From DATLGB01 sp963740765 (GTDB lineage Bacteria > Actinomycetota > Thermoleophilia > Solirubrobacterales > Solirubrobacteraceae), in contig CAVUFN010000001.1 of the NCBI GenBank assembly GCA_963740765.1, positions 62,001-126,000 of the forward strand: DNA of 64,000 nucleotides, written 5' to 3'. The notes beneath the pieces were generated by a model that was not told the DNA's origin, did not search any database, and was given only the letters and a program-made list of their open reading frames with translations. A program made the translations under genes and the position numbers. This document shows positions 52,395-60,199 of this stretch, one piece after another; position 1 is the stretch's first letter, and every line of letters begins with the position of its first letter.

Positions 52395-53759
52395 CTTCGC
52401 TTCCTTGAGGGCCTTCTTGACGTCGCCCGCGTCGTTGTCGCCCCAGACCTTCAGGCGCGTCTTGAGCAGCGGCTTGGCCTCCTTGCCGCGACCCGTCCGG
52501 ATCAGGGCGGTGCCGAGGTTGTAGTAGGCGAACCCGCAGGGATCGAGCTCGCCGCCTCCGGCGCACGCGTCGACGGCCTGCTGGAGCGGCTCGATCGCGC
52601 CCTCGTAGTCACCGTTGTTGATCGCGTCGAACCCCTGCTGGTTGAGCGCGGCGGGGTCCCCGGAGCCGGACACCGTGGTCGGCTCAGGAGACGGAGTCGG
52701 CTCGGGCGAGGCCGCCGGGGCGGGGGAGGGGGACGCGCTCGGCTCCGGGGTGGCCGTGCGCTTCGGCTTGTCCTTCTTCTTGGCGGCGGCGGTCGCGGTC
52801 GGCTTCCCGGCGGACTGCTGCCCGTCGTCGTCGCCGCCCGAGGCGAGCGCGACGGCGGCGATCACGGCGATCACGAGGGCGACCAGGGCTCCGACGAGCA
52901 CGTTGCGGCGGTCGCCGGCCACGGGCGGTGGCGGCGGCGGCATCGCGCGGGTGGCGTCCCCGTCCGACGCCGGCGTCTTCAACGCGCGGTCGAGCGCCTC
53001 CACGAACGCGGCGGCGGACGGCCAGCGCTCGGCGGGGTCCTTCGCCAGTCCGCGGGCGAGCACCTGCTGGGCCGCGGGCGACAGGCCGGGCGCGGGCGGC
53101 GGGACGTCCTCGATGTGGGCGCGCGCCTGGGCCGCGAAGTGCGACGCGGTGAACGGCTTGTCGCCCGTGAGCAGCTCGTAGGCGACGACTGCGAGTGCGT
53201 AGCGGTCGGACGCGGCCGTGGCGGGGTCGCCCGACGCCTGTTCAGGGGACAGGTAGGCGGCGGTGCCGAGCACCTGGCCCGTCTGGGTGAAGCGCTCGGT
53301 CTCGTGGGCGACGGTGGCGATGCCGAAGTCCGCGACGGCGACGCGGTCCTGCTCGTCGAGCAGCAGGTTGCGCGGTTTGATGTCGCGATGGACGACGCCC
53401 TGGCCGTGGGCGGCATCGAGTGCGTCGGCGATCGTTCGCAGCCAGCCCAGCGCGCGGGCCGGCTCGACGCGGCCGACGTCGGCCAGCGTCCCGCCCTCGC
53501 GCAGCTCCATGACCAGGAACGCTCGGCCTTCGTGCTCGCCGACGTCGAAGATGGTGACGACGCCCGGATGCGACGAAAGCGACGCCGCCGCACGGGCCTC
53601 GCGTTCGAACCGGGCCCGGGCGACGACGTCGTCGTTGAGGTGATCGGCCAGCACCTTGACGGCGACGGCGCGGTTCAGGAGGGTGTCGTGAGCGGCGTAG
53701 ACCGCCGCCATGCCCCCGGCGGCAATCCCGCCCTCGAGGCGGTAGCGCTCGGGCAGCAT
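52392..53759 (-). CDS. Ser/Thr protein kinase with membrane helix and extracytoplasmic TPR tail
   Basis: The 455-residue PknB-type kinase has the glycine loop GGIAAGGMAAVY (10-21), ATP lysine K35, catalytic D126 in HRDIKPRNLLLD and DFG D144. A membrane helix (about 286-307) is followed by a Lys/Pro/Ser/Thr-rich linker (about 320-375) and a C-terminal TPR-like region (LNQQGFDAINNGDYEGAIEPLQQA and FAYYNLGTALIRTGRGKEA) expected outside the membrane, where PASTA repeats are more usual. The ATG at 53759 starts the kinase domain and follows a TAGCGT box by 8 nt. It is divergent from rpmB. Confidence 0.92.
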   Translation of the reverse strand: MLPERYRLEGGIAAGGMAAVYAAHDTLLNRAVAVKVLADHLNDDVVARARFEREARAAASLSSHPGVVTIFDVGEHEGRAFLVMELREGGTLADVGRVEPARALGWLRTIADALDAAHGQGVVHRDIKPRNLLLDEQDRVAVADFGIATVAHETERFTQTGQVLGTAAYLSPEQASGDPATAASDRYALAVVAYELLTGDKPFTASHFAAQARAHIEDVPPPAPGLSPAAQQVLARGLAKDPAERWPSAAAFVEALDRALKTPASDGDATRAMPPPPPPVAGDRRNVLVGALVALVIAVIAAVALASGGDDDGQQSAGKPTATAAAKKKDKPKRTATPEPSASPSPAPAASPEPTPSPEPTTVSGSGDPAALNQQGFDAINNGDYEGAIEPLQQAVDACAGGGELDPCGFAYYNLGTALIRTGRGKEAKPLLKTRLKVWGDNDAGDVKKALKEAK

Positions 53760-53767
53760 GGGACCCC

Positions 53768-53777
53768 ACGCTAGAGT
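53768..53777. promoter_or_regulatory. Overlapping divergent -10 boxes of the kinase gene and rpmB
   Basis: Minus strand TAGCGT (53768-53773) ends 8 nt before the kinase ATG. Plus strand TAGAGT (53772-53777) ends 12 nt before the rpmB ATG. The two share the bases of one CTAG. Confidence 0.55.
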
Positions 53778-53789
53778 GACGCGTCGCTC

Positions 53790-53981
53790 ATGGCTCGCGT
53801 GTGTCACAGCTGCGGTAAGGGCCCTGCCTTCGGGCAGAGCCGCTCCCACTCGATGGTCGCCACCAAGCGGCGGTTCGACCCGAACCTCCAGAAGGTCCGC
53901 ATCATGGAGAAGGGCACCCCCACCCGCGCTCTCGTCTGCACGCGCTGCCTGAAGGCCGGCAAGGTCACCAAGGCCCGCTGA
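53790..53981 (+). CDS. rpmB: Ribosomal protein bL28, zinc-type
   Basis: The 63-residue protein has CHSCGKGPAFGQSRSHSM at the N-terminus and VCTRCLKAGKVTKA at the C-terminus, giving two CxxC pairs, the zinc-binding C+ form of L28. It is a component of the 50S subunit. The gene is followed by the FakA-like gene and recG, a widespread gene order; the Asp23 gene often between them is absent. Confidence 0.96.
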   Translation: MARVCHSCGKGPAFGQSRSHSMVATKRRFDPNLQKVRIMEKGTPTRALVCTRCLKAGKVTKAR

Positions 53982-53992
53982 ACGGCGCTGCG

Positions 53993-55645
53993 ATGTCGCA
54001 GCCCGTTGATCCCAGCCTCGTTCGCTTCGCCGCAGTCGTGCAGGGCGCGCTGTCCGCGCTCGAGGCCCGCCGCCAGGAGATCAACGACCTGAACGTGTTC
54101 CCCGTCGCCGACGGCGACACGGGGGACAACATGGCGCTGACGCTGCGCGCCGTCGTCGACGAGCTCGCACGCCTCGGCGACGAGGGCGACATGCCGCTGG
54201 ACGAGATCGGCCGCGCGCAGATCGTCGAGTCCGTCGCCCGCGCCGCGCTGCTGGGCGCCCGCGGCAACAGCGGCGTCATCCTCAGCCAGCTGGTCCGCGG
54301 CGCCGCCGAGGAGCTGATCTCGCGACCCGGCGAGCTGGTCGACCCGGTGCTCGTGGCGGCCGCCCTCGCCCGCGCCGCCGAGCGCGCCTACGGCTCCGTC
54401 CGCGAGCCCGCCGAGGGCACGATCCTCACCGTCGCCCGCGAGATGGCCGGGCGCATGACCTCCGAGCTCGCGCACATGCCGCGCGACGAGCAGCGGCTGA
54501 TGGAGACGGGGGACGCCGAGCTCCAGAACCGCCTGATCGCCGGCATCCTCACCTCAGCGCTCGAGACGGGCGAGGCGTCGCTCAAGCGCGGACCCGACCT
54601 GCTGCCGATCCTGCGCCAGGCCGGCGTCGTCGACGCGGGCGCCTACGGGCTGCTCGTGGTCCTGTCGGGCTGTCTGAACGTGCTCCAGGGCGAGGAGGCG
54701 CCGGCGCTCGAGCACCACGCGCCGGCCAAGATCTCCCATCCCCAGCACGCCTCCTCGACCTACCGCTACTGCACGAACTTCGCGGTCACCGGCGCCGAGC
54801 TGTCGACCTCCTACTTCATCCCGCTGCTCGAGCAGATCGGCGACAGCGTCCTCGTCGTGGGCGACCTCAAGACGCTGAAGGTCCACGTCCACACCGATGA
54901 TCCCGAGCGCGCGACGGCGATCTTCTCCGAGCACGGCTCCGTGTCCCGGCTCGACGTCGCCGACATGCGCGAGCAGGTCGTCGCCCGCGCGGAGCGGCTG
55001 GCCGCGCGCGACCCGGACGTCTGCGGCGTCCTCGCCGTCGTCTCCGGCGACGGCATGGCGGAGATGTTCCGCTCCGTCGGCGCCACCCCGCTGGACGGAG
55101 GCCCGACGCTCAACCCCTCGACCTACGAGCTGCTGGCCGGCATCCACTCGGTGCCCGCCGAGGAAGTCGTCGTCCTGCCCAACTCCGGCAACGTCCGCAT
55201 GGCTGCCGACCGCGCCGCCGAGTTGTCGGACAAGACCGTGTACGTCGTCGGCTCGCGCTCCCAGCAGGCCGGCCTGGCCGTCGCCGTCGCCCTCGACGTG
55301 ACCCGCGCCGCGGCCGACAACGCCACTGCGATGACCGAGGCGCTCGAGGCCGTCCGCACCGGCGCGGTCACCGAGGCCGCCCGCGACGACGGCGAGCACC
55401 GCTTCCGCGCCGGCGAGGCGATCGGCTTCGTCGAGGAGGAGCTCGTCGCCTGGGGGGACGCCCAGGAGACGCTGCGCTCCGTGCTCGCGTCGCTGGGCAG
55501 CGAAGCCGAGTTGCTCACGCTGATCGCCGGCCCCGGCGCCCCGCTCGGCGAGGCCGAGATCGCCCCCCTCGTCCCGGACGGGGTCGAGTTCGAGCTGTCC
55601 GACGGCGGGCAGCCGAGCTACTGGTGGCTCGTCGCCGCTGAATAG
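53993..55645 (+). CDS. DhaL/DegV-linked kinase subunit, FakA/YloV family
   Basis: The 550-residue protein has an N-terminal DhaL-type ATP-binding domain (NVFPVADGDTGDNMALTL, and GARGNSGVILSQLVRG) and a C-terminal DAK1-like region from about residue 250 (ELVVLP-type EEVVVLPNSGNVRMAADRAAEL). This is the FakA/YloV family, which phosphorylates fatty acids presented by a DegV-type FakB protein; no degV gene is adjacent. The place between rpmB and recG is the usual one for the family. It starts 11 bp after rpmB. Confidence 0.9.
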   Translation: MSQPVDPSLVRFAAVVQGALSALEARRQEINDLNVFPVADGDTGDNMALTLRAVVDELARLGDEGDMPLDEIGRAQIVESVARAALLGARGNSGVILSQLVRGAAEELISRPGELVDPVLVAAALARAAERAYGSVREPAEGTILTVAREMAGRMTSELAHMPRDEQRLMETGDAELQNRLIAGILTSALETGEASLKRGPDLLPILRQAGVVDAGAYGLLVVLSGCLNVLQGEEAPALEHHAPAKISHPQHASSTYRYCTNFAVTGAELSTSYFIPLLEQIGDSVLVVGDLKTLKVHVHTDDPERATAIFSEHGSVSRLDVADMREQVVARAERLAARDPDVCGVLAVVSGDGMAEMFRSVGATPLDGGPTLNPSTYELLAGIHSVPAEEVVVLPNSGNVRMAADRAAELSDKTVYVVGSRSQQAGLAVAVALDVTRAAADNATAMTEALEAVRTGAVTEAARDDGEHRFRAGEAIGFVEEELVAWGDAQETLRSVLASLGSEAELLTLIAGPGAPLGEAEIAPLVPDGVEFELSDGGQPSYWWLVAAE

Positions 55646-55651
55646 CCGCCG

Positions 55652-55690
55652 GTGACGTGTTTCACCCTGGCTCGGGGTGAAAGGCGTCAC
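55652..55690 (+). promoter_or_regulatory. 39-nt hairpin upstream of recG
   Basis: GTGACG-tg-TTTCACCC (55652-55667) pairs with GGGTGAAA-gg-CGTCAC (55675-55690) around the 7-nt loop TGGCTCG: 14 Watson-Crick pairs, one T-G wobble and one mismatch. It begins 6 bp after the FakA-like stop and has no T-run after it. It could act as a terminator, attenuator or operator. It also covers an alternative GTG start for recG at 55652. Confidence 0.65.
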
Positions 55691-55717
55691 GACCGGGGCG
55701 ACGGCGAGAATGGCACC

Positions 55718-57814
55718 GTGGTACCGACCGCCTTCGCCTCAACCACGCCCTTCACCGAGCCATCGGCAACGGCCGGCGCCCCACGTCCGTCCGCACTGGA
55801 CGAGATCACCCCCGTCAGAGGCGAGAAGGCCAAGAAGGCCGCGGAAACGCTCCAGATCGACACCATCGGCGGCCTCATCCGCCACCTTCCGCGCGGACGG
55901 CGCGAGGCCCAGACCATCGCGTCTCTCACCAGCGACGACACGTCCACCGTCGTCGTCGAGGTCCGCAGCATCACCTCGCGACCGGTCCGCCGCCGCGGCA
56001 TGAAGCCACTCGTGACCGCGGTCGTCTCCGACGGCACCGGGACGATCGAGGCGACGTTCTTCAACCAGCCGTGGCTGGCCAACCGCTACAAGCCGGGGAC
56101 GAAGCTGATCCTCACCGGCAAGTTCCAGGCCCAGAACCGCTTCCGGGTCTCCGGCCACGCACTCACGCAGGGTGACGTCGGCGCCGAGGTGGCGACCTAC
56201 CCGGCGACGGAGGGGCTGACCAGCGATCAGATCCTCGAGCTCGTCCGCGACCACCGCGCCCAGATCGCGCACGAGATCGAGCCGCTCCCAGCGAGGATCC
56301 GCGTCGCCGAACGCCTGCCCGATCTCCCCGCCGCCCTGGACGCCGCCCACTTCGGCGACCAGGAGCCCGGCCGGCGCCGCCTCGCGTTCGACGAGCTCCT
56401 GCTCACCCAGCTCGCCTTCCTCAAGCGACGCGCGGTGAGGCGAAGCGCCGCCCAGGCCCTCCCGCTCGCCGCCCAGGGCACCCTCAACGACGCCTGGACC
56501 CAGACCCTGCCCTTCACGCTGACCGAGGACCAGGCGCGCGCCATGGCCACGGTCGACGAGGACCTCGCGAGCGACAAGCCCATGCAGCGCCTGCTGATGG
56601 GCGAAGTCGGCTCGGGCAAGACCGTCGTCGCCCTGCACGCCATGCTGCGAGCGGTCGAGAACGGCGCGCAGGCCGCGTTGATGGCACCGACCGAGACGCT
56701 GGCCGAACAGCACTTCGCGACGCTCCAGAAGCTCCTCCCGCACGCGATGGTGTCCGTGGCGCTGCTGACGGGCGCGACGCCCCAGGCACGGCGGCGCACG
56801 CTGCTCGAGAAGCTCTCCACCGGCGAGCTGAACCTGCTGGTGGGCACGCACGCGCTGATCGAGGAGCCCGTCGAGTTCGACCGGCTCGCCGTCGCCGTGG
56901 TGGACGAGCAGCACCGCTTCGGCGTCAACCAGCGCCGCGCGCTGGATCGCAAGGGGAACCGAACCCACCCAGCTCACGTCCCGCACGTCCTGCACATGAC
57001 CGCGACGCCGATCCCGCGCACCCAGGCCCTGACCGCCTACGGCGACCTCGACACGACGATCCTGCGCGAGCTGCCGGCCAATCGCCAGCCGATCGCCACC
57101 CACGTCGCCAACACCGAAGGGGAGCGCGGTCGCGCGTACGTCCGGATCCGCGAGGAGCTCGACGCCGGCCGCCAGGCGTTCGTCGTCTGCCCCCTGGTCG
57201 AGGCCAGCGAGGCGCTCGAGGCCCGCGCCGCGACCGTCGAGTACGAGCGCCTCAAGCGCGATGTGTTCCCCGACCGGCGGCTCGTGCTCCTGCATGGCCG
57301 CATGACGCCGAAGGAGAAGCAGGGGGCCATGCAGGCCTTCGCCGACCGCGAAGCCGATGTCCTCGTCGCGACCACCGTGATCGAGGTCGGCATCGACGTC
57401 CCCAACGCGACCGTGATGGTCGTGGAGGACGCCGAACGCTTCGGCATCAGCCAGCTGCACCAGCTGCGCGGCCGGGTCGGGCGCGGCGAGCACGCGTCGC
57501 TGTGCCTGCTCTTCGGGTCCAAGGAGTCCAAGCGGCTGCGGGCGCTCGAGCAGCACTCGGACGGCTTCCGGCTCGCCGAGATCGACCTCGAGCTGCGCGG
57601 GGAGGGGGAGCTCGTCGGCGTCAAGCAGTCCGGGGCCGGCGCGTTCCGCTTCGCGCTGCTGCCCGACGACAACGAGCTGCTCGAACGCGCGCGCCGGCAC
57701 GCCCGGGCGATCATCGAGGCCGACCCGGACCTGGCCGAGCCCGAGCACGCCCTGCTGGCGGTCGCCTTCGAGCGCGCCTTCGGCCCCGAGGCGCTGGAGC
57801 CGATCCCTGCGTGA
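55718..57814 (+). CDS. recG: ATP-dependent DNA helicase RecG
   Basis: The 698-residue helicase reverses stalled forks and processes recombination intermediates. It has the N-terminal wedge (OB-fold) domain (about 60-180: TAVVSDGTGTIEATFFNQPWL), Walker A MGEVGSGKTVVAL, the DEQH box VVDEQHRFGVNQR, MTATPIPRT, and motif VI QLRGRVGRGEHASLC. The frame is open from a GTG at 55652, but that start lies inside the 39-nt hairpin; the GTG at 55718 gives a normal length. The stop overlaps the rsmD GTG by 4 bp. Confidence 0.95.
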   Translation: MVPTAFASTTPFTEPSATAGAPRPSALDEITPVRGEKAKKAAETLQIDTIGGLIRHLPRGRREAQTIASLTSDDTSTVVVEVRSITSRPVRRRGMKPLVTAVVSDGTGTIEATFFNQPWLANRYKPGTKLILTGKFQAQNRFRVSGHALTQGDVGAEVATYPATEGLTSDQILELVRDHRAQIAHEIEPLPARIRVAERLPDLPAALDAAHFGDQEPGRRRLAFDELLLTQLAFLKRRAVRRSAAQALPLAAQGTLNDAWTQTLPFTLTEDQARAMATVDEDLASDKPMQRLLMGEVGSGKTVVALHAMLRAVENGAQAALMAPTETLAEQHFATLQKLLPHAMVSVALLTGATPQARRRTLLEKLSTGELNLLVGTHALIEEPVEFDRLAVAVVDEQHRFGVNQRRALDRKGNRTHPAHVPHVLHMTATPIPRTQALTAYGDLDTTILRELPANRQPIATHVANTEGERGRAYVRIREELDAGRQAFVVCPLVEASEALEARAATVEYERLKRDVFPDRRLVLLHGRMTPKEKQGAMQAFADREADVLVATTVIEVGIDVPNATVMVVEDAERFGISQLHQLRGRVGRGEHASLCLLFGSKESKRLRALEQHSDGFRLAEIDLELRGEGELVGVKQSGAGAFRFALLPDDNELLERARRHARAIIEADPDLAEPEHALLAVAFERAFGPEALEPIPA

Positions 57815-58335
57815 GGGTCGTGGCGGGGGAGTGGCGGGGCCGCCCGCTGAAGGCCCCTCCGGGCGCACGGCCGACCGCCGACCGCGTCAAGGAGGCGCTG
57901 TTCTCGATCCTGGGCGCCCGCGTCGGCGGGGCGCGCGTGCTCGACCTGTTCGCGGGGTCCGGCGCGCTCGGCATCGAGGCGCTCAGCCGCGGCGCCGCGC
58001 ACGCGACGTTCGTGGACGACGACGCCCGCGCGGTGGCCACGTTGCGGGCCAACCTTCCCGACGCCGAGAACGCCCTCGTGGTGCGCCGATCCGCGGCCGC
58101 GTTCCTGCGCGACAGCCGCGAGCAATACGATCTCGTCCTCCTCGACCCGCCATACCGGCTGGCACCGCGGCTCGGAATCGAGCTGTCGGGCCCCGTGGCC
58201 GCCGTGCTCGCCCCCGGCGGGCTGGCCGTCAGCGAGTCGGACCGACGTGACCCCCTCGACCTCCCCGACCTGATCTCCTTCGACGAACGTGTCTACGGCG
58301 GGACACTGATCCGCCTCTTCCATGCCCCCCACTGA
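57811..58335 (+). CDS. rsmD: 16S rRNA (guanine966-N2)-methyltransferase
   Basis: The 174-residue protein has the RsmD start VRVVAGEWRGRPLKAPPG, then TADRVKEALFSIL, motif I LDLFAGSGALGIEALSRG and the catalytic DPPY in LVLLDPPYRLA. It methylates G966 of 16S rRNA. GTG overlaps the recG stop. It overlaps coaD by 14 bp; rsmD-coaD pairing is widespread. Confidence 0.95.
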   Translation: MRVVAGEWRGRPLKAPPGARPTADRVKEALFSILGARVGGARVLDLFAGSGALGIEALSRGAAHATFVDDDARAVATLRANLPDAENALVVRRSAAAFLRDSREQYDLVLLDPPYRLAPRLGIELSGPVAAVLAPGGLAVSESDRRDPLDLPDLISFDERVYGGTLIRLFHAPH

Positions 58336-58822
58336 GCACCGCATCGCCGTCTGCCCCGGGACCTACGACCCGCTGACGCTCGGCCATCTCGACGTCATCA
58401 CCCGCGCCTCCACGCTCTTCGACGAGATCATCGTCGCGGTCGTCAACGCGTCCGTGCGCAAGAGCAAGGCGCTCTTCAGCACGGAGGAGCGCATCGCGTT
58501 CATCGAGGAGGCGACGGAGGACATCGAGAACGTCCGCGTCGAGCCCTTCGACGTCCTCGTGGTCGAGTTCGCCCGTCGCAACGCGGCCGTCGCGATCGTC
58601 AAGGGCCTGCGCGCGATCTCCGATTTCGAGTACGAGGTGGAGATGGCCCAGCTCAACCGCCTGCAGGACGCGAGCGTGGAGTCCGTCTTCATCATGGCGT
58701 CCCCCCAGTACAGTTTCCTCTCGTCAAGCGGCGTGAAGGAGCTAGCGATCTTCGGGGCCGACATCTCGGAGCTCGTGCCGGCGCATGTCGCCGGTCCCTT
58801 GCAGGAAGCCCTCGCCCGCTGA
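58322..58822 (+). CDS. coaD: Phosphopantetheine adenylyltransferase
   Basis: The 166-residue enzyme makes dephospho-CoA from 4'-phosphopantetheine and ATP. The nucleotidyltransferase signature is CPGTYDPLTLGHLDVITRA (T/HxGH as LGHLD), with KGLRAISDFEYEVEMAQLNR and the C-terminal YSFLSSSGVKELAIFGADIS. Length is normal. It is 18 bp before the coiled-coil gene. Confidence 0.97.
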   Translation: MPPTEHRIAVCPGTYDPLTLGHLDVITRASTLFDEIIVAVVNASVRKSKALFSTEERIAFIEEATEDIENVRVEPFDVLVVEFARRNAAVAIVKGLRAISDFEYEVEMAQLNRLQDASVESVFIMASPQYSFLSSSGVKELAIFGADISELVPAHVAGPLQEALAR

Positions 58823-58840
58823 CGAACTGAGCCAAACGCC

Positions 58841-59314
58841 ATGGACGTCCTCGTTCTCATCGACAAGCTGGATGACCTGATCCACAACGCGAAGCGCACC
58901 ATGCTTCCCGGATCCGACCAGGTGCGCCTCGACCGCGAGGAGGTCTACGACATCCTCGATCAGATGCGGGCCACCATCCCGGAGGAGATCAAGCAGGCGC
59001 GCTGGATCGTCAAGGAGCGCCAGGAGATGCTCGCCGAGGCCAAGCGTGAGGCCGAGCGGATCGTCAAGGAGGCGCGCGACAAGCAGGAGCAGCTCGTCTC
59101 GCAGGAGGAGGTCGTCAAGATGGCCGAGCGGTCGGCCGACGACATCATCGAGGACGCCCGCGGCCGCGAGCGCGAGATCCGTCTCGGCGCCGAGGACTAC
59201 GCCGACGAGATCCTCAACACGCTCGAGGTCAACCTCTCGAAGTTCATCGCTGCCGTCCAGCGCGGCCGCGAGCGCCTGCAGGGCAAGGACGAGCCGGTCG
59301 AAGCCGGCCGCTAA
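58841..59314 (+). CDS. Coiled-coil DivIVA/ATP-synthase-B-like protein
   Basis: The 157-residue protein is nearly all helix, with a charged coiled coil from about residue 45 to 150 (KQARWIVKERQEMLAEAKREAER...RSADDIIEDARGREREIR). It recalls small DivIVA-like cell-division-associated proteins often found downstream of coaD in actinobacteria. There is no membrane helix. A role in cell pole or division is inferred from family resemblance only. Its TAA lies in the same frame as, and 3 codons before, the following MYG1 gene. Confidence 0.75.
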   Translation: MDVLVLIDKLDDLIHNAKRTMLPGSDQVRLDREEVYDILDQMRATIPEEIKQARWIVKERQEMLAEAKREAERIVKEARDKQEQLVSQEEVVKMAERSADDIIEDARGREREIRLGAEDYADEILNTLEVNLSKFIAAVQRGRERLQGKDEPVEAGR

Positions 59315-59317
59315 GCC

Positions 59318-60199
59318 CTGCGGATCGCCACCCACGACGGGTCCTTCCACGCCGACGAGGTCTTCGCCGTCGCGGCGCTGACGCTGCTCGGCGAACCGAT
59401 CGACGTGGTCCGCACCCGCGATCGCGAGGTGCAGGCGGCCGCCGACCTGCGCATCGACGTCGGCTTCCGCTACGACCCGGCCCGGGGCGACTTCGACCAC
59501 CATCAGCGCGCGTTCGCCGAAGCCCGGCCCAGCGGTGTCCGCTACGCGTCCTTCGGGCTGATCTGGCGCGAGCACGGCGCGCAGCTGTGTGACGGCGACC
59601 AGGAGGTGGCCGACTCGGTCGACGCGACGCTCGTCGCGCCCGTCGACGCCAACGACACCGGCCAGCAGCTCGCCCAGACCCTGATCGACGGGATCCGGCC
59701 GATGGGGGTCAGCGGCATCATCGGCGGCTTCAACAGCGCATGGGACGAGACGCGGACGCCCGAGGAGGCCCGTGCGGCCTTCGACGCCGCGGTCGCCCTG
59801 GCCCGCGGCGTGCTGGAGCGCGAGATCGCCTCCGCCGCGGCCGGCCAGCGCGCCGTGCGCATCATCCGCACCGCCATCGCGGACGCCGCCGATCCGCGCG
59901 TGGTCGAGCTGCCGGTGAACGCGCCGTGGAAGTCCGTGCTCGTTCCCGAGGCGCCCGATGCGCTCTACGTCATCTACCCCAAGCGGCAGGGCTTCGGCCT
60001 CGAGGCGGTCCCGCGCGCGCTGGGGGCGTTCGAGACCCGCCGGCCGCTTCCGGAGGCATGGGCCGGGCTCGAGGGCGAGGCGCTGGAGGCGACCACGGGC
60101 GTCGAGGGCGTCCTCTTCTGCCACGCCAAGCGCTTCCTTGCCGTCGCCCGCACCCACGCGGCGATCGAGCAACTCGCCGCCCTGGCGCTGGCAGGCTAG
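59318..60199 (+). CDS. MYG1-family metal-dependent hydrolase/exonuclease with apparent CTG start
   Basis: The 293-residue protein has the MYG1 N-terminal metal site RIATHDGSFHADE (H6, H11, D13 counting the start as 1) and the DHH box (DHHQ, 60-63), and continues through GGFNSAWDE and VLFCHAKRFLAVART. In eukaryotes the family is an RNA exonuclease; bacterial members are uncharacterised hydrolases. The frame has an in-frame stop (TAA, 59312-59314) just upstream; between it and the metal site no ATG, GTG or TTG exists, only CTG at 59318. The first GTG, near 59408, would remove the essential H-H-D motif. Coupling to the upstream stop may permit CTG initiation. Confidence 0.8.
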   Translation: MRIATHDGSFHADEVFAVAALTLLGEPIDVVRTRDREVQAAADLRIDVGFRYDPARGDFDHHQRAFAEARPSGVRYASFGLIWREHGAQLCDGDQEVADSVDATLVAPVDANDTGQQLAQTLIDGIRPMGVSGIIGGFNSAWDETRTPEEARAAFDAAVALARGVLEREIASAAAGQRAVRIIRTAIADAADPRVVELPVNAPWKSVLVPEAPDALYVIYPKRQGFGLEAVPRALGAFETRRPLPEAWAGLEGEALEATTGVEGVLFCHAKRFLAVARTHAAIEQLAALALAG

